DNA of 5,067 nucleotides, from contig JAOZLO010000245.1 in the NCBI GenBank assembly GCA_029934775.1, positions 1-5,067 on the forward strand, in the 5' to 3' direction. The DNA comes from Desulfocapsaceae bacterium (GTDB taxonomy: Bacteria > Desulfobacterota > Desulfobulbia > Desulfobulbales > Desulfocapsaceae). Position numbers and translations under genes: made by a program. Positions 1-5,067 of this stretch are shown piece after piece (within the stretch, counting starts at the first letter, position 1; each line of letters begins with the position of its first letter). The notes under the pieces were generated by a model that was given only the letters and a program-made list of their open reading frames with translations, made no database searches and was not told the origin of the DNA.

Positions 1-3
1 AAT

Positions 4-64
4 TTGACAGGATTAACAAGATTTTTTTCTGTTTTTATCCTGAACATCCTGTCTATCCTGTCTA
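4..64. repeat. Head-to-head repeat of 9-base ATCCTGTCT-type units
   Basis: Three tandem 9-base units lie at 37-45 (ATCCTGAAC), 46-54 (ATCCTGTCT) and 55-63 (ATCCTGTCT). Two units in the opposite orientation lie at 5-13 (TGACAGGAT) and 14-22 (TAACAAGAT). The 19-base arms 4-22 and 46-64 are inverted copies matching at about 15 of 19 positions, around a T-rich centre, so the transcript could fold into a long imperfect hairpin. From memory, similar CAGGAT/ATCCTG-type repeats are scattered between genes in many environmental bacterial genomes; copy number here cannot be judged from one window. It starts 26 bases past the hemC stop codon. On the hemC strand the right arm is not followed by a U tract, so it is not a standard terminator, though it could protect or end the hemC mRNA. 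The array may continue left of the window. Confidence 0.7.
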
Positions 65-89
65 AAAAATGAAAATTCCTATGCCTTGA

Positions 90-1016
90 CTACGTCTGCT
101 GTCGCCTGATTTCCACCAGCATCTCCCGCCCGCCGTTGTCCAGAATATATTCGCCAATCCGCATCCCAAGTTGTTCCGCATCCTGACGTAACCCTCTTTC
201 TTCACGACAGAGAATATTTTGACCATCAAGACTTGCCAGTCCTGCAGTAAGAGTAATTTCATCATTCTCCAGCACTGCCAGTCCGAATGCGGGTATGGAG
301 CAGCCACCTTCCAGTTGTTTCAGAAAACTACGCTCCGCCAGCAGGCAGTCTTCACTCTCTTTATTGTTGAGGCAATCACGGATCCTGACAGCTTTTTCGA
401 CATCCAGTGACGTGGAGGCTTCAATGGCAATACACCCCTGACCAACCGGGGGAATGAATTTTTTCTCGTCAAATTCCATAACAATCATCTTCTCATACCC
501 CATACGTTTTACTCCGGCATAGGCAAGAATGAGAGCATCACAGTCTCCATCTTCCATTTTACGAATTCGAGTCTGGAGATTACCCCTCATCTCAACAGCC
601 TCGACATGTGGATAGTAGTGACGCAACAGGGCCCGTCTTCTCACAGAAGATGTTCCGATTTTCACAGGCCGTGAACTGTCAGAAAGATCTATGCCCCCAT
701 CTGTGCTCAACAAAACATCATTCACTCTTTCACGTTCAGTGAAAGCGATAAGAGCAAATCCTTCCGGCAGAAGAGATTGCATATCCTTTGCGCTGTGTAC
801 GGCAATATCCGTAATTCCTCCTGCCAATTGCTCTTCAAGCTCCTCGGTAAAAACGCCTTTGCTGCCGATTTTAGCAATGGAAACATTGAGAATTTTATCC
901 CCCTTGGTCTCCATACTGTTTATCTGTGTCTCCATGCCACTCTTATTGAGTGTCCCAGCAACTGTTTCAGTCTGCCACATGGCGAGCTTACTTTTTCTTG
1001 ATCCAATTGTTATCAT
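90..1016 (-). CDS. hemC: Hydroxymethylbilane synthase (porphobilinogen deaminase)
   Basis: This cytosolic enzyme joins four porphobilinogen molecules head to tail into the linear tetrapyrrole hydroxymethylbilane, the precursor of heme, siroheme and corrinoids. The 308 residues match the usual family length of about 300-320. Visible motifs, in order: N-terminal GSRKSKLAMWQ with Arg7; VHSAKD at 73-78, with the catalytic Asp78; GTSSVRRR at 121-128; MRGNLQTRI at 143-151; LAYAGVKRMG at 164-173; GQGCIAIE at 192-199; and EGGCSIPAFG, whose Cys239 should carry the dipyrromethane cofactor. The small C-terminal domain follows to residue 308. The ATG start fits because homology begins at residue 2, and a GGGG stretch lies about 9 bases upstream. 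No hemA, hemD or cobA is adjacent in the window, so it appears to be transcribed alone or to lead an operon off the left edge; the latter is less likely given the repeat just downstream. The segment after the catalytic Asp reads MQ where many homologues have a Pro-containing turn. The identification is secure. Confidence 0.97.
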   Translation of the reverse strand: MITIGSRKSKLAMWQTETVAGTLNKSGMETQINSMETKGDKILNVSIAKIGSKGVFTEELEEQLAGGITDIAVHSAKDMQSLLPEGFALIAFTERERVNDVLLSTDGGIDLSDSSRPVKIGTSSVRRRALLRHYYPHVEAVEMRGNLQTRIRKMEDGDCDALILAYAGVKRMGYEKMIVMEFDEKKFIPPVGQGCIAIEASTSLDVEKAVRIRDCLNNKESEDCLLAERSFLKQLEGGCSIPAFGLAVLENDEITLTAGLASLDGQNILCREERGLRQDAEQLGMRIGEYILDNGGREMLVEIRRQQT

Positions 1017-1240
1017 AAATAATACCCCGAATGAAATGATACGTGTGCTATATCAAATATTTTTTATTTACTTATTGATAAAGTCCGTCTATCGTATGCT
1101 ATGTTTGATTCTCTGCCAGATCAGCCTACCATATACATTTCTGTAATGAAATCTCATTTTTTATCTCACAAAAACGGGCTCAATGTTTGATTGCAGCACC
1201 TTAAATCAGTATCATTACAACAAGAGCTCAACTTAAAAAC
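1017..1240. other. Divergent intergenic region between hemC and the EEP-family gene
   Basis: These 224 bases separate the start codons of two divergently transcribed genes and so should hold both promoters. The stretch is A+T rich, especially 1051-1080. It contains a short inverted pair, TATCAA (1051-1056) and TTGATA (1075-1080). On the hemC strand the best promoter guess is TTATCA, an 18-base spacer and TTTGAT within 1050-1080; both boxes match the sigma70 consensus at only about four of six positions, so I do not list it separately. The hemC ribosome-binding site is probably GGGG just upstream of 1016. A long open frame continues through here on the plus strand (691-1146), but it looks like a shadow of hemC. 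I see no RNA gene or riboswitch. Confidence 0.6.
1187..1215 (+). promoter_or_regulatory. Candidate sigma70-type promoter of the EEP-family gene
   Basis: TTGATT (1187-1192) and TATCAT (1210-1215) are separated by exactly 17 bases. They match the -35 and -10 consensus at four and five of six positions. The -10 box ends 25 bases before the ATG at 1241, giving a short leader. The only Shine-Dalgarno-like sequence in that leader is AAGAG at 1222-1226, about 14 bases from the ATG, which is further than ideal and suggests weak initiation. The call rests on consensus match and position only. Confidence 0.42.
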
Positions 1241-1975
1241 ATGCGATTACTCCTCTATAACATCCGCTACGGAACAGGGCATAAAAACGGCTATCACTCA
1301 CCTCTTCCATTTACCGGTTTTTTTAAGAAAACCGGTGTGAATCTGCAGCGTATTATTAATTTTATAGCCTCGATTAATCCCGATATAATTGCCCTGGTTG
1401 AAGTGGATTCCGGTTCATACAGATCAGGAAAATTCTGCCAGGCAGAGATCATAGCCAAAGAGCTGGGATTCAACTTTGTTGTTGAAAACAAATACCCCAA
1501 TGACTCCCTGGCACAGATGGTCCCTGTACTCAACCGACAGTCCAATGCCCTGCTGACCCGGCAAGGCATAGAACAGCATCAATTTCATTATTTTGAACAG
1601 GGAGTTAAGCGGCTGATTATACAGATAGATCTTCGAGAAATTGCGATCTTTATCGTCCACCTTTCTGTCAAATACAGACACCGACAAAACCAACTTGAAT
1701 ACCTCCATAACCTCACTCGGGAAGCTGATAAAGAAGTTATCATCGCCGGAGATTTCAACACGTTCTGGGGAAGCCGGGAGCTCAATCTTTTTCTTGCTGC
1801 AACGGGTTTAAAAAATGCCAATGTCTCTAATGCCCCGTCTCATCCAAGCCATGCCCCGCAACGACAAATAGATTTCATTCTGCACAGTAACGGGATAAAA
1901 ATTAATAATTTTTATATCCCCGATGTACGACTTTCAGACCACTCTCCTCTGGTTTGTGATTTCTCCTATATATGA
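1241..1975 (+). CDS. Endonuclease/exonuclease/phosphatase (EEP) family protein
   Basis: This 244-residue protein has the DNase I/exonuclease III/inositol-phosphatase fold. Members of the family use divalent metal to cleave phosphodiester or phosphomonoester bonds. The active-site set looks complete and in order: Asn7 (LLYNIRYGTG), metal-binding Glu54 (ALVEVD), His140 (IVHLS), Asp171 and Asn173 (AGDFNTF), Asp211 (QIDFIL), and Asp233-His234 in LSDHSPL. The protein should therefore be active, but these motifs do not identify the substrate: nucleic acid, phospholipid head group and phosphoinositide-like substrates are all known in the superfamily. There is no signal peptide or membrane segment, so it is probably cytoplasmic; E. 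coli YbhP is a comparable small stand-alone member. The ATG is chosen because the first conserved motif starts at residue 3. Ribosome binding looks weak. It stands alone on the plus strand, converging on the histidine kinase gene with 18 bases between stops. The family call is firm; the specific function is unknown. Confidence 0.9.
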   Translation: MRLLLYNIRYGTGHKNGYHSPLPFTGFFKKTGVNLQRIINFIASINPDIIALVEVDSGSYRSGKFCQAEIIAKELGFNFVVENKYPNDSLAQMVPVLNRQSNALLTRQGIEQHQFHYFEQGVKRLIIQIDLREIAIFIVHLSVKYRHRQNQLEYLHNLTREADKEVIIAGDFNTFWGSRELNLFLAATGLKNANVSNAPSHPSHAPQRQIDFILHSNGIKINNFYIPDVRLSDHSPLVCDFSYI

Positions 1976-1993
1976 ATGTTTTTTGCCTGATAA

Positions 1994-3391
1994 TCATGTA
2001 TCGGGGTGATTCAAAGGTAGCCTTACCTCAAAGCGACTACCCTCATGCAACACGGAATCCACCGAAGTAGTGGCACCATGTGCCTCTAAAACAGCACGCA
2101 CATAATTCAACCCCAAACCGAGCCCTTTTTGTGAACGACTTCTGTCTCCTCTGTACAATCTGTCCCAGATACGTCCCTGTTCACTGTCAGATATCCCCAT
2201 ACCATTATCTTCAAAAGTGACAACACAATACAGGCCATCTACCGCAACAGAGATTTGTACCCAGCCGCCCTCTTTACCATATTTAATTGCGTTATCCAGC
2301 AAATTTGCCCAAACCTGTGAAATCCGGGTACGATCCAGACGGACATACACTTGACATTCTGTTTCCAGCCGTACTTCCACCACTTTCTCCTCTGCCACAT
2401 ACTCATACAGCGTAATAATTTCAGCCAGTGTTTCCCCTATCTCACTTTCCACTAACTCAAGTCTCATTGTCCCTGACTCCGCTTCCGCTACACTCATCAT
2501 TATTTTCAGCATAGCTAACACACGCTCAGATTCTTCAAGACAGTCCGAAAGTGCTTCCCGCAATCGTTCTGTATCATCCTCTGCCTGTAATCCATATTCA
2601 GCAACGGAACGCAGGCGAGTCATGGGAGTCCGGAGATCATGAGCCACATTATCTAAAGAATCCTGCATTTCCGATACCAGATGATGATTTTGACGTATAA
2701 GGCGATTGATCTGTTTATAAAAGCTGTCAAGCTCTGGTCCGTTACCATCTTCGGGCAGAAGTCCAGACTTTTGCATCCGGGCAAGTTCAGCAATTTTCTT
2801 TCTGGTAAACAGGAGAGAAGAGAGGCTGAGTCTTACGAAATAGAGCGCAAGTGGCCATAGTATCAAGGCACTGCCGACAACCATCCATACAACCTGATGA
2901 ACAAGTCTTCTATACAATTCATACCATTCGCTCCCGTCCTTGGCGGCCTGAATCAGGGTGTTGTTAGGATATTTCCTGGTAATTATCGACAGCACCATCT
3001 CCTCTTCTCCCGATCCTGCAGCAACCCATACCCCCTCTTTTTCCGGTGGTAAATCCACGAGTCCTCTAAAAGTCGAACGTTCAGCCTGTTCATTTACTAC
3101 TATGATATGGTCTCTTCCATGAACCACCCTGATAAAAAGGAGCCCCTGCAACGGACTGCTCCCGAGTAAATGCTGGGGGCCTGGATGGATATTTGCGGGA
3201 TGATTAATAGCGAGATAGGAAGTTAACAGCTTCGCTGTTTCGTTCCGTTCAATTGCCTGAAGCTGAGTTCGGACAGCCTGAAGGTACACAAAAGCAAGCA
3301 GAGCAGTTCCGAGCCACAACAGGAGAAAAGGCAGCAGCGCTTTTCTAAATCTTGATCGGGAAAAGTCCTCTCTACTCAGACTTAAGAACAT
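1994..3391 (-). CDS. Two-component sensor histidine kinase
   Basis: This 465-residue inner-membrane kinase should sense an envelope signal, autophosphorylate and phosphorylate the regulator encoded just upstream. A basic N-terminus (SRSRFRK) precedes membrane helix 1 at about 17-38. A sensor region of about 125 residues (roughly 40-164), probably periplasmic, resembles no domain I can name. Helix 2 lies at about 165-186 and a HAMP-like linker at about 187-240. The dimerisation domain carries the H-box NVAHDLRTPMTRL with phosphoacceptor His251. The ATPase domain has the N-box NLLDNAIKY (363-371), the G1 box DNGMGI (395-400), the F-box-like IWDRLYRGD (408-416) and the G2 box GLGLGL (423-428). 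All catalytic motifs look intact. The ATG lies inside the last codons of the regulator gene, overlapping by 20 bases in another frame, with GGGG and GTGGG runs upstream as ribosome-binding candidates. That implies translational coupling and fixes the pair as cognate partners. The next Met is residue 132, too far in to be the start. The signal is unknown. Confidence 0.95.
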   Translation of the reverse strand: MFLSLSREDFSRSRFRKALLPFLLLWLGTALLAFVYLQAVRTQLQAIERNETAKLLTSYLAINHPANIHPGPQHLLGSSPLQGLLFIRVVHGRDHIIVVNEQAERSTFRGLVDLPPEKEGVWVAAGSGEEEMVLSIITRKYPNNTLIQAAKDGSEWYELYRRLVHQVVWMVVGSALILWPLALYFVRLSLSSLLFTRKKIAELARMQKSGLLPEDGNGPELDSFYKQINRLIRQNHHLVSEMQDSLDNVAHDLRTPMTRLRSVAEYGLQAEDDTERLREALSDCLEESERVLAMLKIMMSVAEAESGTMRLELVESEIGETLAEIITLYEYVAEEKVVEVRLETECQVYVRLDRTRISQVWANLLDNAIKYGKEGGWVQISVAVDGLYCVVTFEDNGMGISDSEQGRIWDRLYRGDRSRSQKGLGLGLNYVRAVLEAHGATTSVDSVLHEGSRFEVRLPLNHPDT

Positions 3392-4046
3392 AGCCCACGC
3401 CCCTGACGGTATGGATCATTTTTTCAGAATAATCTCTGTCAACTTTATTCCTCAATCTACATACCAGTACATCGACAACATTAGTCTGAGGATCGAAAGA
3501 ATAATCATATACCCGCTCAAGAATGGTTGTCTTGGACAAAACGATACCAACATTGCGCATCATATACTCCAGCAGACTATACTCTTTCGCCGGCAGCTCA
3601 ATTTTTTCTCCAAGCCTGTATACCTCATGCTTTAACAGATCCATTTCCAGTTCACCGGCGCGAAGAACGGTAGGCAGAGCAGATTTTTGATCTCTCCTGA
3701 TGAGGGCTTTGATCCTTGCCAGCAATTCACTGAAAGAAAACGGCTTAATCATATAATCATCACCGCCCCGTTGCAATCCCTGTATCCTGTCATCAACAGA
3801 CTGCTTGGCACTGAGAATCAAAACGGGGGTATTTGCTCCTTCTATCCGCATCGACTCAATAACACTCAAACCATCCAGTCGGGGCAGCATCAGATCAATT
3901 ACCGCAACATCATAGGAGCCGGCCAGGGCATGATCTAACCCGGACTGCCCATCACCGCATACATCCACGTTGAATCCAGCCTCTCGCAGCCCTTTTTCAA
4001 TAAAAGAGCTGATCTTTACATCATCTTCTATCAGTAATATATGCAT
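3372..4046 (-). CDS. OmpR/PhoB-family response regulator
   Basis: This 224-residue transcription factor is probably activated by phosphorylation from the overlapping kinase. The receiver domain (about 1-118) has the acidic pair Asp8-Asp9, phosphoacceptor Asp51 in VIDLMLP, switch Ser79 in LSAK, GGDDY at 94-98 and Lys101 in the KPFSFSEL motif. The C-terminal winged-helix DNA-binding domain (about 127-222) includes the LPAKEYSLLEYMM segment, the recognition-helix region NVVDVLVCRLRNKVD and the terminal HTVRGVGYVL hairpin. Length and domain order are typical. The N-terminal half (IEKGLREAGF followed by a GSYDVAVIDLMLP core) is reminiscent of the CusR/QseB branch, but that does not establish metal sensing. 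Translation starts 10 bases after the pgeF stop codon. The upstream GTGAAAAGAA is only a weak ribosome-binding site, so expression may depend on readthrough coupling from pgeF. Targets are unknown; autoregulation of this operon would be usual for the family. Confidence 0.96.
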   Translation of the reverse strand: MHILLIEDDVKISSFIEKGLREAGFNVDVCGDGQSGLDHALAGSYDVAVIDLMLPRLDGLSVIESMRIEGANTPVLILSAKQSVDDRIQGLQRGGDDYMIKPFSFSELLARIKALIRRDQKSALPTVLRAGELEMDLLKHEVYRLGEKIELPAKEYSLLEYMMRNVGIVLSKTTILERVYDYSFDPQTNVVDVLVCRLRNKVDRDYSEKMIHTVRGVGYVLKSE

Positions 4047-4056
4047 ATTCTTTTCA

Positions 4057-4845
4057 CTAACACTTAACTTGATTTACCTTATCAATAACAATTACCGAAC
4101 AGTTCCTTCCGGTCACACCATCTGAAAAATGATTCGATCTCCTGTATGAAAAATAGTTCTTTGAACAACAGGTACAGCTGCCGACCATCTTGATATGAAG
4201 TTCTGCCAAGCCTGCACTGGCCAGCTGATATTTTGATATCTGCCAAAAGTCAAAGTAATCTTCCCGCATCATGAACGGCCTGAATTCAGCAGGTAATTCC
4301 TTCTTATAGTTGACAAATTCTGCACAGCATGGCCCGAGAGACGGACTTATGGCAGCCAGCAGATCTCCTGCATCAACGCCAAAACTGGAAATCATTCGGC
4401 GAACAACCTTGCCGAGAATATTGATCACGCTCCCCCGCCAGCCACAATGCACAGCAGCGACAATTTTTTTTACAGGATCAAAGAGAAGTACAGCCTGACA
4501 ATCAGCTTGCTGAATCATGAGTCCTATCCCCTGCTGGTCAGTTATCAGGGCATCAACATCAGCAACTTCTCTGTTTTTTTCTAAAGGCACTGTCTGACTA
4601 TAAATGGAGTCACCGTGAACCTGTTTGGCCGAAAGAAGGAAAGAAGAACCTGATATTTTCTGTATTCGACGCCGATTTTCCACTACAGTTTTTTCTCTAT
4701 CCCCCACACCATAGCTGACATTCATCGAGTTAAAAGGGGCCGTACCTAGACCTCCATGTCTATCAAAAAACCCGTACCTGCAGGCCGTTCCAAAACGTAA
4801 CGCAGACGCCTCTGCTGTTATTTGATTATTGTAATTCGACTTCAT
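4057..4845 (-). CDS. pgeF: Peptidoglycan editing factor PgeF (laccase-domain, YfiH/LACC1 family)
   Basis: PgeF is a cytosolic protein of the Cu-oxidase_4/DUF152 family. In E. coli it corrects peptidoglycan precursors that carry L-Ser in place of L-Ala; relatives, including mammalian LACC1, act on purine nucleosides, so either activity is possible. The 262 residues fit the family length of about 240-270. Key residues are visible: GFFDRHGGLG near the start (25-34); His77 in KQVHGD; DALITDQQGIGLMIQQADC with Cys116; His133 in AAVHCGWRGS; ISPSLGPCCAEF (166-177); and SCTCCSKNYFSYRR followed by TGRNCSVI near the end. His77, Cys116 and His133 correspond to the His-Cys-His metal triad of YfiH. The N-terminus is about a dozen residues longer than the conserved part needs. 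The GGAG sequence sits only one base from the ATG, too close for normal use; GGAT, 8 bases upstream, is the better-spaced alternative. It heads the probable operon with the two-component genes. Confidence 0.93.
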   Translation of the reverse strand: MKSNYNNQITAEASALRFGTACRYGFFDRHGGLGTAPFNSMNVSYGVGDREKTVVENRRRIQKISGSSFLLSAKQVHGDSIYSQTVPLEKNREVADVDALITDQQGIGLMIQQADCQAVLLFDPVKKIVAAVHCGWRGSVINILGKVVRRMISSFGVDAGDLLAAISPSLGPCCAEFVNYKKELPAEFRPFMMREDYFDFWQISKYQLASAGLAELHIKMVGSCTCCSKNYFSYRRSNHFSDGVTGRNCSVIVIDKVNQVKC

Positions 4846-4875
4846 TCTCCGTTATCCAATTCTGCCAGCATAGCA

Positions 4876-4904
4876 GATATTCAATATGCTTTATGGAAGG
4901 TCAA
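4876..4904 (-). promoter_or_regulatory. Weak promoter candidate for the pgeF-regulator-kinase operon
   Basis: On the minus strand TTGACC (4904-4899) is a five-of-six -35 box, but the hexamer 17 bases on, AATATC (4881-4876), matches the -10 consensus at only about three positions. An alternative is an extended -10, TG-C-TATGCT, with its hexamer at 4872-4867 and no good -35. The perfect 11-base palindrome ATATTGAATAT (4877-4887) overlaps the first candidate and could be an operator. The operon promoter almost certainly lies in this 81-base stretch between the upstream terminator and pgeF, but the exact boxes are uncertain. Confidence 0.3.
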
Positions 4905-4926
4905 AAGAGCAAGAACAGTCTGCAAT

Positions 4927-4963
4927 AAAAAATGGGAATGCCCATAGATCACGGACATTCCCA
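4927..4963 (-). terminator. Rho-independent terminator of the right-edge gene
   Basis: Read on the minus strand, TGGGAATG (4963-4956) pairs perfectly with CATTCCCA (4940-4933). The stem extends inward by a G-U wobble and two more G-C pairs to make 11 pairs around a 9-base loop (4952-4944), followed at once by a run of six T. On the plus strand the wobble becomes a C-A mismatch and no U tract follows, so the element belongs to the minus strand. It begins 33 bases past the stop codon of the right-edge gene, isolating that gene from the pgeF operon. Confidence 0.88.
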
Positions 4964-4996
4964 TAAAGAGCAAAAAAGTTCTATTAAGTTTATACC

Positions 4997-5067
4997 TTAA
5001 AAATATGCCTCGAAGGTAAGATAAACCTGATCAGCCTTTTCCACGGGATCCATACCCATCATCTGCA
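4997..5067 (-). CDS. C-terminal end of a protein cut by the window edge, probably an outer-membrane beta-barrel
   Basis: Only the last 22 codons plus TAA (4999-4997) are present; the rest lies past the right edge. The peptide ends VYLTFEAYF, with alternating hydrophobic residues (Val, Leu, Phe, Ala, Phe) and a terminal Phe. That is the pattern of the last beta-strand recognised by the BAM assembly machinery in outer-membrane proteins. A Met-rich stretch (MMGMDPVEKADQ) precedes it, perhaps a periplasmic turn. The frame is supported by the strong terminator just downstream on the same strand. The protein family cannot be named from so little. A reading of these codons as chance open sequence remains possible but is less likely given the terminator. 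Confidence 0.6.
   Translation of the reverse strand, partial: QMMGMDPVEKADQVYLTFEAYF

Noticed and set aside
37..63. Tandem ATCCTG units considered as a CRISPR array
   Set aside because: The units are 9 bases with no 30-40-base spacers, and no cas gene is present.
4..64. Hairpin considered as the intrinsic terminator of hemC
   Set aside because: The arms are imperfect and A+T rich, the loop is over 20 bases, and no U tract follows on the hemC strand.
62..307. 81-codon minus-strand open frame overlapping the hemC 3' end
   Set aside because: It lies on the hemC strand in another frame, and its translation is low-complexity with no motif, so it is a frame shadow rather than a gene or a frameshifted domain.
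1051..1080. TATCAA...TTGATA inverted pair considered as an operator or terminator
   Set aside because: Arms of only six A+T-rich bases around an 18-base A+T-rich centre are expected by chance in such sequence.
691..1146. 151-codon plus-strand open frame extending past the hemC start into the intergenic region
   Set aside because: Most of it is antisense to the well-supported hemC gene, the translation has no recognisable motif, and no ribosome-binding site or promoter supports it.
1424..1708. 94-codon minus-strand open frame inside the EEP-family gene
   Set aside because: It is antisense to a gene with a full set of catalytic motifs and shows no domain features; the overlapping minus-strand frames at 1294-1569 and 1588-1821 were rejected for the same reason.
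3372..3391. Regulator/kinase overlap considered as a possible frameshift or gene fusion
   Set aside because: Both proteins are full length with complete terminal motifs, and short overlaps of this kind are common in two-component operons.

Overview
The window carries five complete protein genes and the last codons of a sixth, with no tRNA, rRNA, insertion sequence or CRISPR array that I can see. It looks like ordinary chromosomal DNA of a Gram-negative bacterium: moderate G+C by eye, a two-membrane-spanning histidine kinase, a peptidoglycan-editing enzyme, and a probable outer-membrane beta-barrel C-terminus ending in Phe. The gene set and the ATCCTGTCT-type repeat would fit a Desulfobacterota (deltaproteobacterial) genome, but that placement is a weak inference.

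Layout, left to right. Positions 4-64 hold a repeat of 9-base units arranged head to head, just past the 3' end of hemC. hemC (minus strand, 90-1016) encodes hydroxymethylbilane synthase of tetrapyrrole synthesis and appears alone, with no other heme gene beside it in the window. A 224-base divergent intergenic region (1017-1240) separates it from a plus-strand endonuclease/exonuclease/phosphatase-family gene (1241-1975), which has a reasonable sigma70-like promoter candidate. That gene converges, with only 18 bases between stop codons, on a minus-strand block of three genes read from right to left: pgeF (4057-4845), an OmpR-family response regulator (3372-4046) and its histidine kinase (1994-3391). 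The gaps in this block are 10 bases and a 20-base overlap, so it is very probably one operon. Upstream of it lie a 151-base spacer with weak promoter candidates and a good rho-independent terminator (4927-4963, minus). The terminator closes the truncated gene at the right edge (4997-5067, minus).

Functionally, the kinase should autophosphorylate on His251 in response to an unknown periplasmic or membrane signal and pass the phosphate to Asp51 of the regulator, which should bind DNA through its C-terminal winged helix. The lead gene of the operon, pgeF, encodes a cytosolic quality-control enzyme for peptidoglycan precursors. The most interesting inference is therefore that this uncharacterised two-component pair is linked to the cell envelope. 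I find no convincing new multi-gene system; the pgeF/two-component linkage and the 9-base-unit repeat are the points most worth a second look.
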